From Sphingomonas suaedae (GTDB lineage Bacteria; Pseudomonadota; Alphaproteobacteria; Sphingomonadales; Sphingomonadaceae): a stretch of 64,000 bases of DNA. This document shows positions 1-7,673 of this stretch, in pieces. Position 1 is the first letter of the stretch; each line of letters starts with the position of its first letter. Both the position numbers and the translations under genes were made by a program. The DNA lies in assembly GCF_007833215.1 (NCBI RefSeq), contig NZ_CP042239.1, forward strand, positions 2,232,001-2,296,000, given 5' to 3'. The notes below the pieces were generated by a model. It had not been told where the DNA came from, did no database searches, and saw only the letters and a list, made by a program, of their open reading frames with translations.

Positions 1-765
1 TTGGGTGAACGCCTCACGCTGCACCGCCGCCTTGTCCTCCACGCCCAATTGCTCGGCGACCTGCGCGAGAAAGGCGTGATCGCTCGCGGGCGTGATCGAA
101 TCGACCATCGTATCGGGAAAGCGCACCCGATCGGCGATCCACTTCGCCAGATCGGGATCGCGCTCGCGCGCCAACGCAATCGTCGCGGCGCGCAGCTTGC
201 CGCCATTTCCCGAAAGATTGTCGCAGCACAGCACCATGAACGGGGGCACGTCGCCCCAGCGCCGCGCGGCCAGCCCCTGCACCAGCCAGCCGACGAAACT
301 GCGTGGTTCGCCGCCCTTTCGGTCGGCGACGATATCAGGATGGTTCATGTCGAGCGTGCCGTCGCCCGCGAGGCAATAGCCCTTCTCGGTCACGGTCGAA
401 GTGACGAGGCGCACCTGCGGGTCTCCCAGCAGCTGGGCCAGCGTCGCACCGCCACCCGGGCCGATTCCCGCACGCTGCGCACCAATCACCCGCAGCGAGG
501 GCTCGCGGTCGAGCACCGCCAGCGTATAGTATCCGTCCTGCGCCGCCAGCGCCTCGACCGTTCCCGCCGAACGGAGGGACACGGCGGTGATGCCCCAGCG
601 TGGATCGCGCGCCAGCAGCGCGTCGAAATAGCTGGCCTGATGCGCGCGGTGGAATGCGCCCGGGCCGAAATGCAGCACCCCGCGCGAGATCAGGCCGGGG
701 TCATAGGCGGGAAGCGCCACATTGTCTGGCAGATGCGCCAGCGTCTCGCGCGACAATCTCTTCAA
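1..765 (-). CDS. uxuB: Mannitol dehydrogenase-family uronate reductase (fructuronate/tagaturonate reductase), 3' end cut by window
   Basis: The reverse strand reads openly from a TTG start at 765 to the window edge, about 255 codons. The protein begins MKRLSRETLAHLP and contains FGPGAFHRAHQ, the N-terminal NAD-binding signature of the polyol/uronate (mannitol) dehydrogenase family, then VTEKGY and CCDNLSGNG, both typical of the family. These enzymes reduce fructuronate to mannonate or tagaturonate to altronate with NADH in the cytoplasm. The TTG overlaps the TGA of the altronate dehydratase gene, so the two are translationally coupled. Since that partner uses altronate and no mannonate dehydratase is visible, tagaturonate may be the true substrate (inference). 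The C-terminal domain lies outside the window. Confidence 0.85.
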   Translation of the reverse strand, partial: MKRLSRETLAHLPDNVALPAYDPGLISRGVLHFGPGAFHRAHQASYFDALLARDPRWGITAVSLRSAGTVEALAAQDGYYTLAVLDREPSLRVIGAQRAGIGPGGGATLAQLLGDPQVRLVTSTVTEKGYCLAGDGTLDMNHPDIVADRKGGEPRSFVGWLVQGLAARRWGDVPPFMVLCCDNLSGNGGKLRAATIALARERDPDLAKWIADRVRFPDTMVDSITPASDHAFLAQVAEQLGVEDKAAVQREAFTQ

Positions 766-2237
766 AGCGTCACCCCCCGTTTCCAGATCGCGATCTCGCG
801 TTCGTCGTTACGCTCGGCTGCGGTCGGTTCACCCGATGCGATGGCAAGGATCCGGTCGAGCAGCGCGTCGGCCGCGGAGTCCATCCCCGCCTCCAGCACC
901 ATCCCCGCGTCAAAGTCGATCCAGCCCGGCTTGCGCGCGGCAAGGTCGCTGTTCGACGCGATCTTGATCGTCGGCGCGGGGAAGCCGAGCGGCGTACCGC
1001 GGCCGGTGGTGAACAGGATCACCCCCGCCCCCGCCGCCGACAGCGCGGTCGACGAGACGGCGTCGTTGCCAGGCGCCTCCAGCAGAGTGAGTCCCCGCCG
1101 CCGCACTCGAGCGCCATAGTCGATCACATCGGTGACCACCGCCTGCCCGCCCTTTTGCACCGCGCCCAGGCTCTTCTCCTCCAGCGTGGTGATGCCGCCC
1201 GCGATGTTTCCCGGCGACGGATTCTCCGACACCGGCTCGCCATGGTCGAGGAAATAGCGTTTGAAGCGATTGACCAGCACGCCGACCGCATCGAATATGT
1301 CGGCATCCGCCGCGCGCGCCATCAGCAAGTGTTCGGCGCCGAAGATTTCGGGAATTTCGGTCAGGATCGCGCTACCCCCCGCGCCGGTCACCGCATCGGC
1401 CATCCGTCCGACCAGCGGGTTCGCGGTCAGTCCCGACAGTCCGTCCGATCCGCCGCACTTCACCCCCAGCACCAGCCGGTCCAGACCGATCTCCTCGCGC
1501 TTCACCGCGGCCGCGATCTCCGCCAGTTCCAGCACCGCCGCGACACCCTCGGCAATCTCGTCCGACGCTGCCTGCGCCCCCACCGTTCGCACCCGCGCCC
1601 GCGCGTCGGCAGGCAATGTCTCCAGCAGCGCCGATAGCTGGTTCGACTCGCAGCCAAGCCCGACGAGCAATACGCCGCCGGCATTCGGATGCTGCGCCAG
1701 CGCCGACAGGATCGCGCGCGTACCATCGAGATCGCCACCCAGTTGCGAGCAGCCGAACGGGTGGGCGAAGGCATGGACCCCGTCGATTCCCGGAGGCAGC
1801 GAGGACGCCGATTTCGCCGCGATCTTTTGCGCGGTGCGCCCGACACAGCCGACGGTGGGCAGCACCCAGATCTCGTTGCGGGTCCCCGCCCGGCCATCGG
1901 CACGTGGATAGCCGCGCCAGCGCAACGGCGAGGGGGCAACAGCGCGCGCGGCCATCGCAGCGCCGCTGTCATAGGCCGCCTCGCCCGCCAGTGCGGTGGC
2001 GACATTGTGGACATGGACATGCGCGCCCGGCGCGATCTCGGCGGTCGCCCGACCGATCGGAAAGCCGTATTTCACCACCGGATCGCCCGCCATATGGGCC
2101 CGAATCGCCAGCTTGTGGGCGCGCGGCACGGCGTCCAGCAGGGTGACGCCGAGCACGGTTTCGCCAGCAGCAAGATCGCGCAACGCAGTCGCCACGCTAT
2201 CGCCGGGGTGGATTTGGAGAGCGGCAGGATTCATCAT
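762..2237 (-). CDS. uxaA: Altronate dehydratase (UxaA family)
   Basis: This 491-residue cytoplasmic enzyme would dehydrate D-altronate to 2-keto-3-deoxygluconate (KDG), the last step of the galacturonate branch. Residues 1-95 form the small SAF-like domain (GDSVATALRDLAAGE, VKYGFPIG, HVHNV). The remainder carries the conserved core of the family: GYPRADGRAGTRNE, PTVGCVG, FAHPFGCSQLG, LGVKCGGSDGLSG and FTTGRGTPLGFP. Length is normal for full-length UxaA, which carries both domains. It is the first gene of a two-gene unit with the uronate reductase (4-bp overlap). The divergent LacI-type regulator lies across a gap that contains a TGACACCGGT operator. Two adjacent ATGs (2237 and 2234) are both possible starts. 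Confidence 0.93.
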   Translation of the reverse strand: MMNPAALQIHPGDSVATALRDLAAGETVLGVTLLDAVPRAHKLAIRAHMAGDPVVKYGFPIGRATAEIAPGAHVHVHNVATALAGEAAYDSGAAMAARAVAPSPLRWRGYPRADGRAGTRNEIWVLPTVGCVGRTAQKIAAKSASSLPPGIDGVHAFAHPFGCSQLGGDLDGTRAILSALAQHPNAGGVLLVGLGCESNQLSALLETLPADARARVRTVGAQAASDEIAEGVAAVLELAEIAAAVKREEIGLDRLVLGVKCGGSDGLSGLTANPLVGRMADAVTGAGGSAILTEIPEIFGAEHLLMARAADADIFDAVGVLVNRFKRYFLDHGEPVSENPSPGNIAGGITTLEEKSLGAVQKGGQAVVTDVIDYGARVRRRGLTLLEAPGNDAVSSTALSAAGAGVILFTTGRGTPLGFPAPTIKIASNSDLAARKPGWIDFDAGMVLEAGMDSAADALLDRILAIASGEPTAAERNDEREIAIWKRGVTL

Positions 2238-2239
2238 AC

Positions 2240-2253
2240 AACTACCGGTGTCA
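2240..2253. promoter_or_regulatory. Putative LacI-type operator (ACCGGTGTCA), uxaA/lacI intergenic
   Basis: The element reads AACTACCGGTGTCA on the + strand, that is TGACACCGGTAGTT on the minus strand. Ten bases are identical to four other sites in the first 14 kb. The ideal palindrome would be TGACACCGGTGTCA, with the central CG step favoured by LacI-family repressors. It lies just upstream of the uxaA start and upstream of the regulator gene, consistent with autoregulation and control of both directions. Confidence 0.7.
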
Positions 2254-2296
2254 CTAGTTGATGCGACCGCGATTGGCTAGGGGTCGGTTGCACGCT

Positions 2297-3328
2297 ATGC
2301 ACTTGTATATGAAGAAATCGGCGCAGGCGACGATCAACGATGTCGCGCGGCTGGCGGGCGTATCCAAGAAGACGGTCAGCCGCGTCATCAACCGCTCCCC
2401 CCTCCTCAATGAGGAAACCCGCGAGCGCGTCGAGAAGGTGATCGCGGAAATCGGCTATGTCCCCAATCCCCAAGCGCGCGCGCTGGCACTGCGCCGCAAT
2501 TTCCTGATCGGGCTGATCCACGACAATCCGAACCCGCATATGGTATTGAACGTCCAGCAGGGATTGCTGGAGGTGCTGCGCGATACCGAGTTCGAACTGA
2601 TCGTCCACCCCGTCGATCGCGGATCGCCGACGATGCTCGACGATATCCGCCGCTTCCTCGAACGCCAGCGGCCCTATGGCGTCATGCTGCTGCCGCCGAT
2701 CAGCGAGAATGACTCGCTCGCCGCGCTCTGCACCGAAATCGGCACCCGCTATGTCCGCATGGGATCGGCCGCGTTCGACGAGCCCGAACATATGGTCGCG
2801 TCCAACGACCGCGAGGTGGTGCGCGGCGCGGTCGGTCATCTGGTCGAGATGGGGCATCGCCGCATCGGCCTGGTCCTCGGCCCGCACGGCTTTCGTTCGG
2901 CGTTCGAGCGCAGCCAGGGCTATGAGGCGGCGCTGGAGGATGCGGACATCCCGATCCAGCGGACGTTGATCGCGCAAGGCGACTATACGTTCGAATCGGG
3001 GATGCGCGCGGCCGAACGCCTGCTCGACCTGTCGCCGCGCCCCACTGCGGTCTTCTGCTCCAATGACGCGATGGCCGCAGGGGTGCTGCACACCGCCCGC
3101 CAGCGCGGACTCGATGTGCCGCGCGACCTTTCGATCGTCGGCTTCGACGATACCACCATCGCCTCCTACCTCTGGCCCCCGCTCACCACCGTGCGCTGGC
3201 CGATCGCGACGATGGCGCGCGCGGCGGCATTGAAGTTGATCGGTGACGGAGAGGATGAAGAAAGCGCCGAATCGCTGTTCGTCTCGACGCTGATCCGCCG
3301 CGCGTCGGTTTCCACCCCGGCGGAGTAG
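2297..3328 (+). CDS. LacI-family transcriptional regulator of the uronate locus
   Basis: This 343-residue protein has the LacI helix-turn-helix near its N-terminus (TINDVARLAGVSKKTVSRVIN) with the hinge sequence YVPNPQARALA. A periplasmic-binding-protein-like effector domain follows, with MGHRRIGLVLGP, VFCSNDAMAAGVL and LSIVGFDDT, the usual LacI signatures. It is divergent from uxaA and is followed by uxaC. The most likely inducer is a uronate or KDG intermediate, as in KdgR/UxuR-type LacI proteins, but the effector cannot be read from sequence. The start is ambiguous: ATG 2297 has a distant AGGGG 12 bases upstream, while ATG 2309 gives the more typical LacI beginning MKKSAQATINDVA. Confidence 0.92.
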   Translation: MHLYMKKSAQATINDVARLAGVSKKTVSRVINRSPLLNEETRERVEKVIAEIGYVPNPQARALALRRNFLIGLIHDNPNPHMVLNVQQGLLEVLRDTEFELIVHPVDRGSPTMLDDIRRFLERQRPYGVMLLPPISENDSLAALCTEIGTRYVRMGSAAFDEPEHMVASNDREVVRGAVGHLVEMGHRRIGLVLGPHGFRSAFERSQGYEAALEDADIPIQRTLIAQGDYTFESGMRAAERLLDLSPRPTAVFCSNDAMAAGVLHTARQRGLDVPRDLSIVGFDDTTIASYLWPPLTTVRWPIATMARAAALKLIGDGEDEESAESLFVSTLIRRASVSTPAE

Positions 3329-3425
3329 CGCTCCCGCCCGAGAGCGGAATTGTGATAACGATCCCGACGCGCTCCTTGCGGGTCGCAACGCGCGATCCAA
3401 GGGAGCGGTTGGTTGAAAAATGATC

Positions 3426-3439
3426 TGACACCGGTTACC
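3426..3439. promoter_or_regulatory. Putative LacI-type operator (TGACACCGGT) upstream of uxaC
   Basis: The element TGACACCGGTTACC lies 30 bases upstream of the proposed uxaC start. Its first ten bases are identical to the sites at 4950 and 13508 and to the reverse complements of those at 2240 and 13660. Confidence 0.72.
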
Positions 3440-3468
3440 GGGTTGGCAAATATGTGAGAGGAAGCCCC

Positions 3469-4908
3469 GTGCACCCGCTGGCACTCGATCCCGACCGGTT
3501 GTTTCCTGCCGATCCCGGTACGCGGGGATTGGCGCGTGCGCTTTATGCGCAGGTCGCCGGACTGCCGATCGTCAGCCCGCATGGACATACCGACCCGGCG
3601 TGGTTCGCGTCCAACGCGGCGTGGGAGAATGCAACCGAGTTGCTGCTCGCGCCCGATCACTATGTCTTCCGGATGCTCTACAGTCAGGGCATCGACCTCG
3701 ACGCGCTACGTGTGCCGCGCAAGGACGGCGTCCCGGCGACCGACCCGCGCAGCGCGTGGCGGGTGTTTGCGTCCAACTATCATCTGTTCCGCGGTACGCC
3801 GTCGCGCATGTGGCTGGACCATGTGTTTGCCGAAGTGTTCGGGATCGACCGGCTGTTGAGCGCCGATAGTGCGGACCATTATTACGACACGATCACCGAT
3901 GCGCTTGCCACCCCGGCCTGTCGCCCGCGCGCGCTGTTCGACCGGTTCCGCATCGATTTCCTCGCCACCACCGAAGGCGCCGACGATCCGCTCGTTCATC
4001 ATGCGGCGATCCGCGAGTCCGGTTGGAAGGGGCGCGTCGTCACCACCTATCGTCCCGATTCGGTGATCGATGTCGAGCATGAGGCGTTCGCGGGTGCGAT
4101 GCAGGCATTCGCCGACCTGACCGGAGAGGACGTCCATAGCTGGTCCGGCTATCTCGCCGCGCATCGCAAGCGGCGCGCAGATTTCCGCGCGGCGGGGGCA
4201 ACCGCGACCGACCATGGCTTTGCGACCGCGCAGACCGCCAATCTCTCAACCGCGCAGTGCGAAGCGCTGTTCGGCCGGATCGTCGGCGGGAACTGGACCC
4301 CCGCCGATGCCGAGCTGTTCCGCGCGCAGATGCTCACCGAAATGGCGAAGATGAGCGTCGAGGACGGGATGACGATGCAGATCCATCCCGGATCGTGTCG
4401 CAACCACAATGCCGCGCTGTTCCACAGTCATGGCCGCGACAAGGGCGCGGACATTCCGATGCGCACCGATTATGTCGGCGCGCTCAAGCCCATGCTTGAT
4501 GTGGTCGGCAATGAGCGCGACCTGACGATCATCCTCTTCACGCTCGACGAATCGACCTATGCGCGTGAACTGGCGCCGCTCGCCGGCCATTATCCCTGCC
4601 TGCGCCTCGGCCCCGCCTGGTGGTTCCACGACAGTCCGGAGGGAATGCGCCGGTTCCGCGAAATGACGACCGAGACCGCCGGCTTCTACAATACGGTCGG
4701 GTTCAACGACGACACCCGTGCCTTTCTGTCGATCCCGGCGCGCCACGATGTCGCCCGCCGCGTCGATTGCGCCTTCCTCGCCCGCCTCGTCGCCGAGGGG
4801 CGGATGCAGGATTGGGAAGCCGCCGAACTCGCCACCGACCTCACCTCCACGCTGGTGCGCAAGGCGTACAAGCTCGATCCGGGTGCCCTGGAAGTCGGGA
4901 CGGCCTGA
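3469..4908 (+). CDS. uxaC: Glucuronate/galacturonate isomerase (uronate isomerase)
   Basis: The protein (479 residues from GTG 3469) isomerises D-galacturonate to tagaturonate and D-glucuronate to fructuronate in the cytoplasm. Family hallmarks are the early metal-binding SPHGHTDP, DHYVFRMLYSQG, the SGYLAAHRKRRADF segment, MQIHPGSCRNHN and the C-terminal GFNDDTRAFLSIPARHDVARR. Length matches the usual 465-490 residues. I prefer the GTG at 3469 because AGAGGA (3457-3462) is well spaced before it, whereas the GTG at 3454 has no ribosome site. The gene is monocistronic or leads into the dhuI-kduD-kdgK unit, but its own operator and a second one at 4950 suggest separate promoters. Confidence 0.95.
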   Translation: MHPLALDPDRLFPADPGTRGLARALYAQVAGLPIVSPHGHTDPAWFASNAAWENATELLLAPDHYVFRMLYSQGIDLDALRVPRKDGVPATDPRSAWRVFASNYHLFRGTPSRMWLDHVFAEVFGIDRLLSADSADHYYDTITDALATPACRPRALFDRFRIDFLATTEGADDPLVHHAAIRESGWKGRVVTTYRPDSVIDVEHEAFAGAMQAFADLTGEDVHSWSGYLAAHRKRRADFRAAGATATDHGFATAQTANLSTAQCEALFGRIVGGNWTPADAELFRAQMLTEMAKMSVEDGMTMQIHPGSCRNHNAALFHSHGRDKGADIPMRTDYVGALKPMLDVVGNERDLTIILFTLDESTYARELAPLAGHYPCLRLGPAWWFHDSPEGMRRFREMTTETAGFYNTVGFNDDTRAFLSIPARHDVARRVDCAFLARLVAEGRMQDWEAAELATDLTSTLVRKAYKLDPGALEVGTA

Positions 4909-4949
4909 TTCAGCCATCGCAGCGCGGCAACCGCTCTTGAACTTTTACC

Positions 4950-4963
4950 TGACACCGGTTACC
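4950..4963. promoter_or_regulatory. Putative LacI-type operator (TGACACCGGT) upstream of dhuI-kduD-kdgK
   Basis: TGACACCGGTTACC is identical over 14 bases to the site upstream of uxaC. It lies about 90 bases before the RpiB-family gene and about 8 bases after a TTGAAC box at 4937-4942 that could be a -35 hexamer. No convincing -10 is seen at the correct spacing. Confidence 0.72.
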
Positions 4964-5051
4964 TGCAAATCATCATCATTTTCGCCTAGAATGAGGCGCA
5001 ACCCGGCCGGAGTCGCCTGCCCGCGGGTCCCCCCAGAGAGGATTTGAAGCC

Positions 5052-5705
5052 ATGAAGATCGCGCTGATTACCGAGAACAGCCAGGCCGCCAAGAACGGCA
5101 TCATCCACGATGCGCTCACTACCGTTGCAGAGCCGCTGGGCCACCAGGTGTTCAACTATGGCATGTATTCGGCCGAGGACAGCGCCTCGCTGACCTATGT
5201 GATGAACGGCCTGCTCACCGGCATCCTGCTCAATTCCAAGGCGGCCGATTTCGTCGTCACCGGTTGCGGCACCGGCATGGGATCGATGCTCGCCTGCAAC
5301 GCGATGCCGGGCGTGTTCTGCGGCCTGGTCATCGACCCGACCGACGCGTTCCTGTTCGGTCAGATCAACGACGGCAACGCCATCTCGATGCCCTATGCCA
5401 AGGGCTTTGGCTGGGCGGCCGAGCTCAACCTGCAGGACGTGTACCGCAAGCTGTTCGACGGCGAGCGCGGACTTGGCTACCCCAAGGAACGCGCCGAGAT
5501 CATGCGCAAGAATCGCGGCATCCTGGCGGACCTCAAGGCCGCGACCTGCCACGACATGCTGACGGTGCTGAAGACTGTCGATCAGGACCTGCTGCGCGCG
5601 GCGGTGGCGGGCGAGAAGTTCGCCGAATTGTTCTACCCGAACTGCCAGGACGCGGCGATCGCCGACTATCTCAAGCAACTGACCGCCCAGCCCGCGCTCG
5701 CGTGA
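5052..5705 (+). CDS. RpiB/LacAB-family sugar isomerase, DhuI-like 4-deoxy-5-hexosulose-uronate isomerase
   Basis: This 217-residue cytoplasmic protein belongs to the RpiB/LacA/LacB isomerase family: MKIALITENSQAAKNG, VVTGCGTGMGSMLACN (phosphate/sugar loop) and VIDPTDAFLFGQINDGNAIS. It is longer than classical RpiB (about 150 residues) because of a C-terminal helical extension. Streptococcal DhuI, an RpiB-family enzyme, isomerises the unsaturated-uronate product 4-deoxy-5-hexosulose uronate and works with DhuD, a KduD homologue. Here the gene is directly followed by kduD and kdgK and no KduI is visible, so a DhuI-like role is the best inference. A clear AGAGAGGA ribosome site precedes the ATG. 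Confidence 0.75.
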   Translation: MKIALITENSQAAKNGIIHDALTTVAEPLGHQVFNYGMYSAEDSASLTYVMNGLLTGILLNSKAADFVVTGCGTGMGSMLACNAMPGVFCGLVIDPTDAFLFGQINDGNAISMPYAKGFGWAAELNLQDVYRKLFDGERGLGYPKERAEIMRKNRGILADLKAATCHDMLTVLKTVDQDLLRAAVAGEKFAELFYPNCQDAAIADYLKQLTAQPALA

Positions 5706-5767
5706 TCGCCACCGCCTGACCATTCCCCTTCCCCCTCCCGCGCTATGGGCGGGGATCGGAGCCACGC

Positions 5768-6523
5768 ATGACTCATCCCTTCGACCTTTCGGGCCGCGTC
5801 GCGGTCGTCACCGGCGCGAATACGGGCATCGGCCAGGGCATTGCCCTCGCGCTTGCCGCGGCAGGCGCGGACATTGCCGCGGTGGGCCGTTCCGCTGCGA
5901 CCGAGACGGTCGAGAAAGTCCGCGCACTTGGCCGCCGCGCCGAGATCATCAGCGCCGACCTGTCGACGATCGAGCCTGTGGGCAGGATTGTGGACGAAAC
6001 TGTGGATAAGCTGGGCGGGCTGCACATCCTCGTCAACAATGCCGGCATCATCCGCCGCAACGACGCGGTCGACTTCAGCGAGGAAGACTGGGATGCGGTG
6101 ATGGACACCAACCTCAAATCGGTGTTCTTCCTGTGCCAGGCGGCGGCGCGGCACATGATCCCCAATGGCGGCGGCAAGATCATCAACATCGCCTCGATGC
6201 TGACATTCCAGGGCGGCATCCGCGTGCCGAGCTATACCGCGTCGAAGAGCGGCGTCGGCGGCCTGACCAAGTTGCTCGCCAATGAATGGGCGAGCAAGGG
6301 CATCACCGTCAACGCGATCGCGCCGGGTTATATCGCCACCAACAACACCGACGCGCTGCAAAAGGACGAGACGCGTAACCGCCAGATCCTGGAGCGTATC
6401 CCGGCAGGTCGCTGGGGCCAACCGTCGGATCTGGGCGGCGCGGCAGTGTTCCTCGCTTCCTCCGCATCGGACTATGTGCAGGGCCATATCCTCGCGGTCG
6501 ATGGCGGCTGGCTGGCGCGGTAA
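5768..6523 (+). CDS. kduD: 2-dehydro-3-deoxy-D-gluconate 5-dehydrogenase (KduD, SDR family)
   Basis: This 251-residue short-chain dehydrogenase reduces 2,5-diketo-3-deoxygluconate to KDG with NAD(P)H in unsaturated-uronate catabolism. The cofactor loop TGANTGIGQG, LVNNAGIIRR, the catalytic Ser in INIASMLTFQGG, the YTASK Tyr/Lys pair and the KduD-like VPSYTASKSGVGGLTK and NAIAPGYIATNNT are all present. The start FDLSGRVAVVTGANTGIG is typical of KduD. It lies 62 bp after the isomerase and before kdgK, giving the substrate order of the pathway. A palindromic repeat follows its stop codon. Confidence 0.93.
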   Translation: MTHPFDLSGRVAVVTGANTGIGQGIALALAAAGADIAAVGRSAATETVEKVRALGRRAEIISADLSTIEPVGRIVDETVDKLGGLHILVNNAGIIRRNDAVDFSEEDWDAVMDTNLKSVFFLCQAAARHMIPNGGGKIINIASMLTFQGGIRVPSYTASKSGVGGLTKLLANEWASKGITVNAIAPGYIATNNTDALQKDETRNRQILERIPAGRWGQPSDLGGAAVFLASSASDYVQGHILAVDGGWLAR

Positions 6524-6531
6524 ACCCAACG

Positions 6532-6614
6532 CCGTCACCCCAGCGAAAGCTGGGGGTCTCGTGCGGCAAGCGCGCGAGTGCCGATGGAGATGCCAGCTTT
6601 CGCTGGCATGACGG
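6532..6614. repeat. Palindromic REP-like repeat between kduD and kdgK
   Basis: Two small hairpins, CCCCAGCGAAAGCTGGGG (left) and GCCAGCTTTCGCTGGC (right), flank about 28 bases, and the outer ends CCGTCA and TGACGG are also complementary. The whole element can fold as one large stem-loop. This 'AGCGAAAGCTGG' type of repeat is common between sphingomonad genes. It may also act as an mRNA stabiliser or attenuator between kduD and kdgK, but there is no T-tract for a standard terminator. Confidence 0.75.
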
Positions 6615-6659
6615 TTTAGGCTAGGGCGCCCTCACCTTGACGCCCGAATGGAGATCGAA

Positions 6660-7673
6660 TTGACCAACGGCCATATCGTTTGTTTCGGGGAATTGCTGCT
6701 CCGCCTGACCGCTCCGGGGCGCGAGTTGCTGATGCAGACCGGGAGCCTCGACGTGCATGTCGGGGGTGCGGAGGCCAATGTCGGGATCGGCCTTGCCAAT
6801 CTGGGTCACCGCGTCTCGATGGTCAGCGCGGTGCCCGACAATCCGCTGGGACAGGCCGCGATCCGTTTCGTGCGGGGTCAAGGCGTGGACACGCGCAACG
6901 TCCAGCTGCGCGACGGGCGCATGGGCCTCTATTTCCTCTCGGTTGGCGCCGGGCTGCGCGCATCGGACATCGTCTATGACCGCGCCGCATCGAGCTTCGC
7001 CACCGCGTCCGCCGATGCATTCGACTGGGCCGCGATCCTGGACGGGGCGGCAATGCTGCACCTGTCGGGCATCACCCCCGCGCTCGGCCCCGCGACCGCA
7101 CAGGCTGCCCTCGCCGCCGCGCGCGCCGCGAAGCAACTGGGCGTCGGGGTCAGCTTCGACGGCAATTACCGTGCGCGGCTGTGGGACGCGTGGGACAGCG
7201 ATCCCCGCGCGATCCTGACCGAACTGGTCGGGCTTGCCGACACGATGTTCGGCAACCATCGCGACGTGTCGCTGCTGCTCGGCAAGACCTTCTCGGGCGA
7301 CGGCGCGGATCGCCGCCGTGAGGCTGCCGAAGCCGCGTTCGACGCCTTCCCCAATCTTCAGCGCATCGCCTCGACCGCGCGCCATGTCGATGACGCCGAC
7401 CGCCACCGCATCGCCGCCCGGGTTGATACGCGCGAGCGCGGCTACCAGACCGACGAGGTCGTGGTCGCGGGGATCGTCGACCGCATCGGCGGCGGCGACG
7501 CGTTCGCGGCGGGTATCCTCCACGGCGTGCTGTCGGGTCAGGATCTCGAAGGCACCGTCGCCTCCGGCCTCGCGCTGACCTGCCTCAAACATTCGCTACC
7601 GGGCGACGCCTCGCTGTTCGGGCAGCGCGACATCGACGCGTTCCTTGAAGGCGGTCTGGACGTGCGTCGGTGA
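6660..7673 (+). CDS. kdgK: 2-dehydro-3-deoxygluconokinase (KDG kinase)
   Basis: A PfkB-family sugar kinase (337 residues from TTG 6660) that phosphorylates KDG to KDPG, linking uronate catabolism to the Entner-Doudoroff pathway. IVCFGELLLRLTAPG, the PfkB-1 region HVGGAEANVGIGLANLG and the PfkB-2 region DRIGGGDAFAAGIL with the catalytic Asp are present. The usual GAGD is GGGD here. SFDGNYRARLWD is the typical KdgK segment. GGAG at 6650-6653 is ideally spaced for a TTG start at 6660, giving MTNGHIVCFG. The ATG at 6648 would lack a ribosome site. It ends in a GTGA overlap with the following esterase gene. Confidence 0.93.
   Translation: MTNGHIVCFGELLLRLTAPGRELLMQTGSLDVHVGGAEANVGIGLANLGHRVSMVSAVPDNPLGQAAIRFVRGQGVDTRNVQLRDGRMGLYFLSVGAGLRASDIVYDRAASSFATASADAFDWAAILDGAAMLHLSGITPALGPATAQAALAAARAAKQLGVGVSFDGNYRARLWDAWDSDPRAILTELVGLADTMFGNHRDVSLLLGKTFSGDGADRRREAAEAAFDAFPNLQRIASTARHVDDADRHRIAARVDTRERGYQTDEVVVAGIVDRIGGGDAFAAGILHGVLSGQDLEGTVASGLALTCLKHSLPGDASLFGQRDIDAFLEGGLDVRR

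Noticed and set aside
1-1119. Long + strand open frame at the window start
   Set aside because: It is antisense to the uronate reductase and altronate dehydratase genes, both of which have clear family motifs. Its composition is Arg/Ala/His-rich shadow type.
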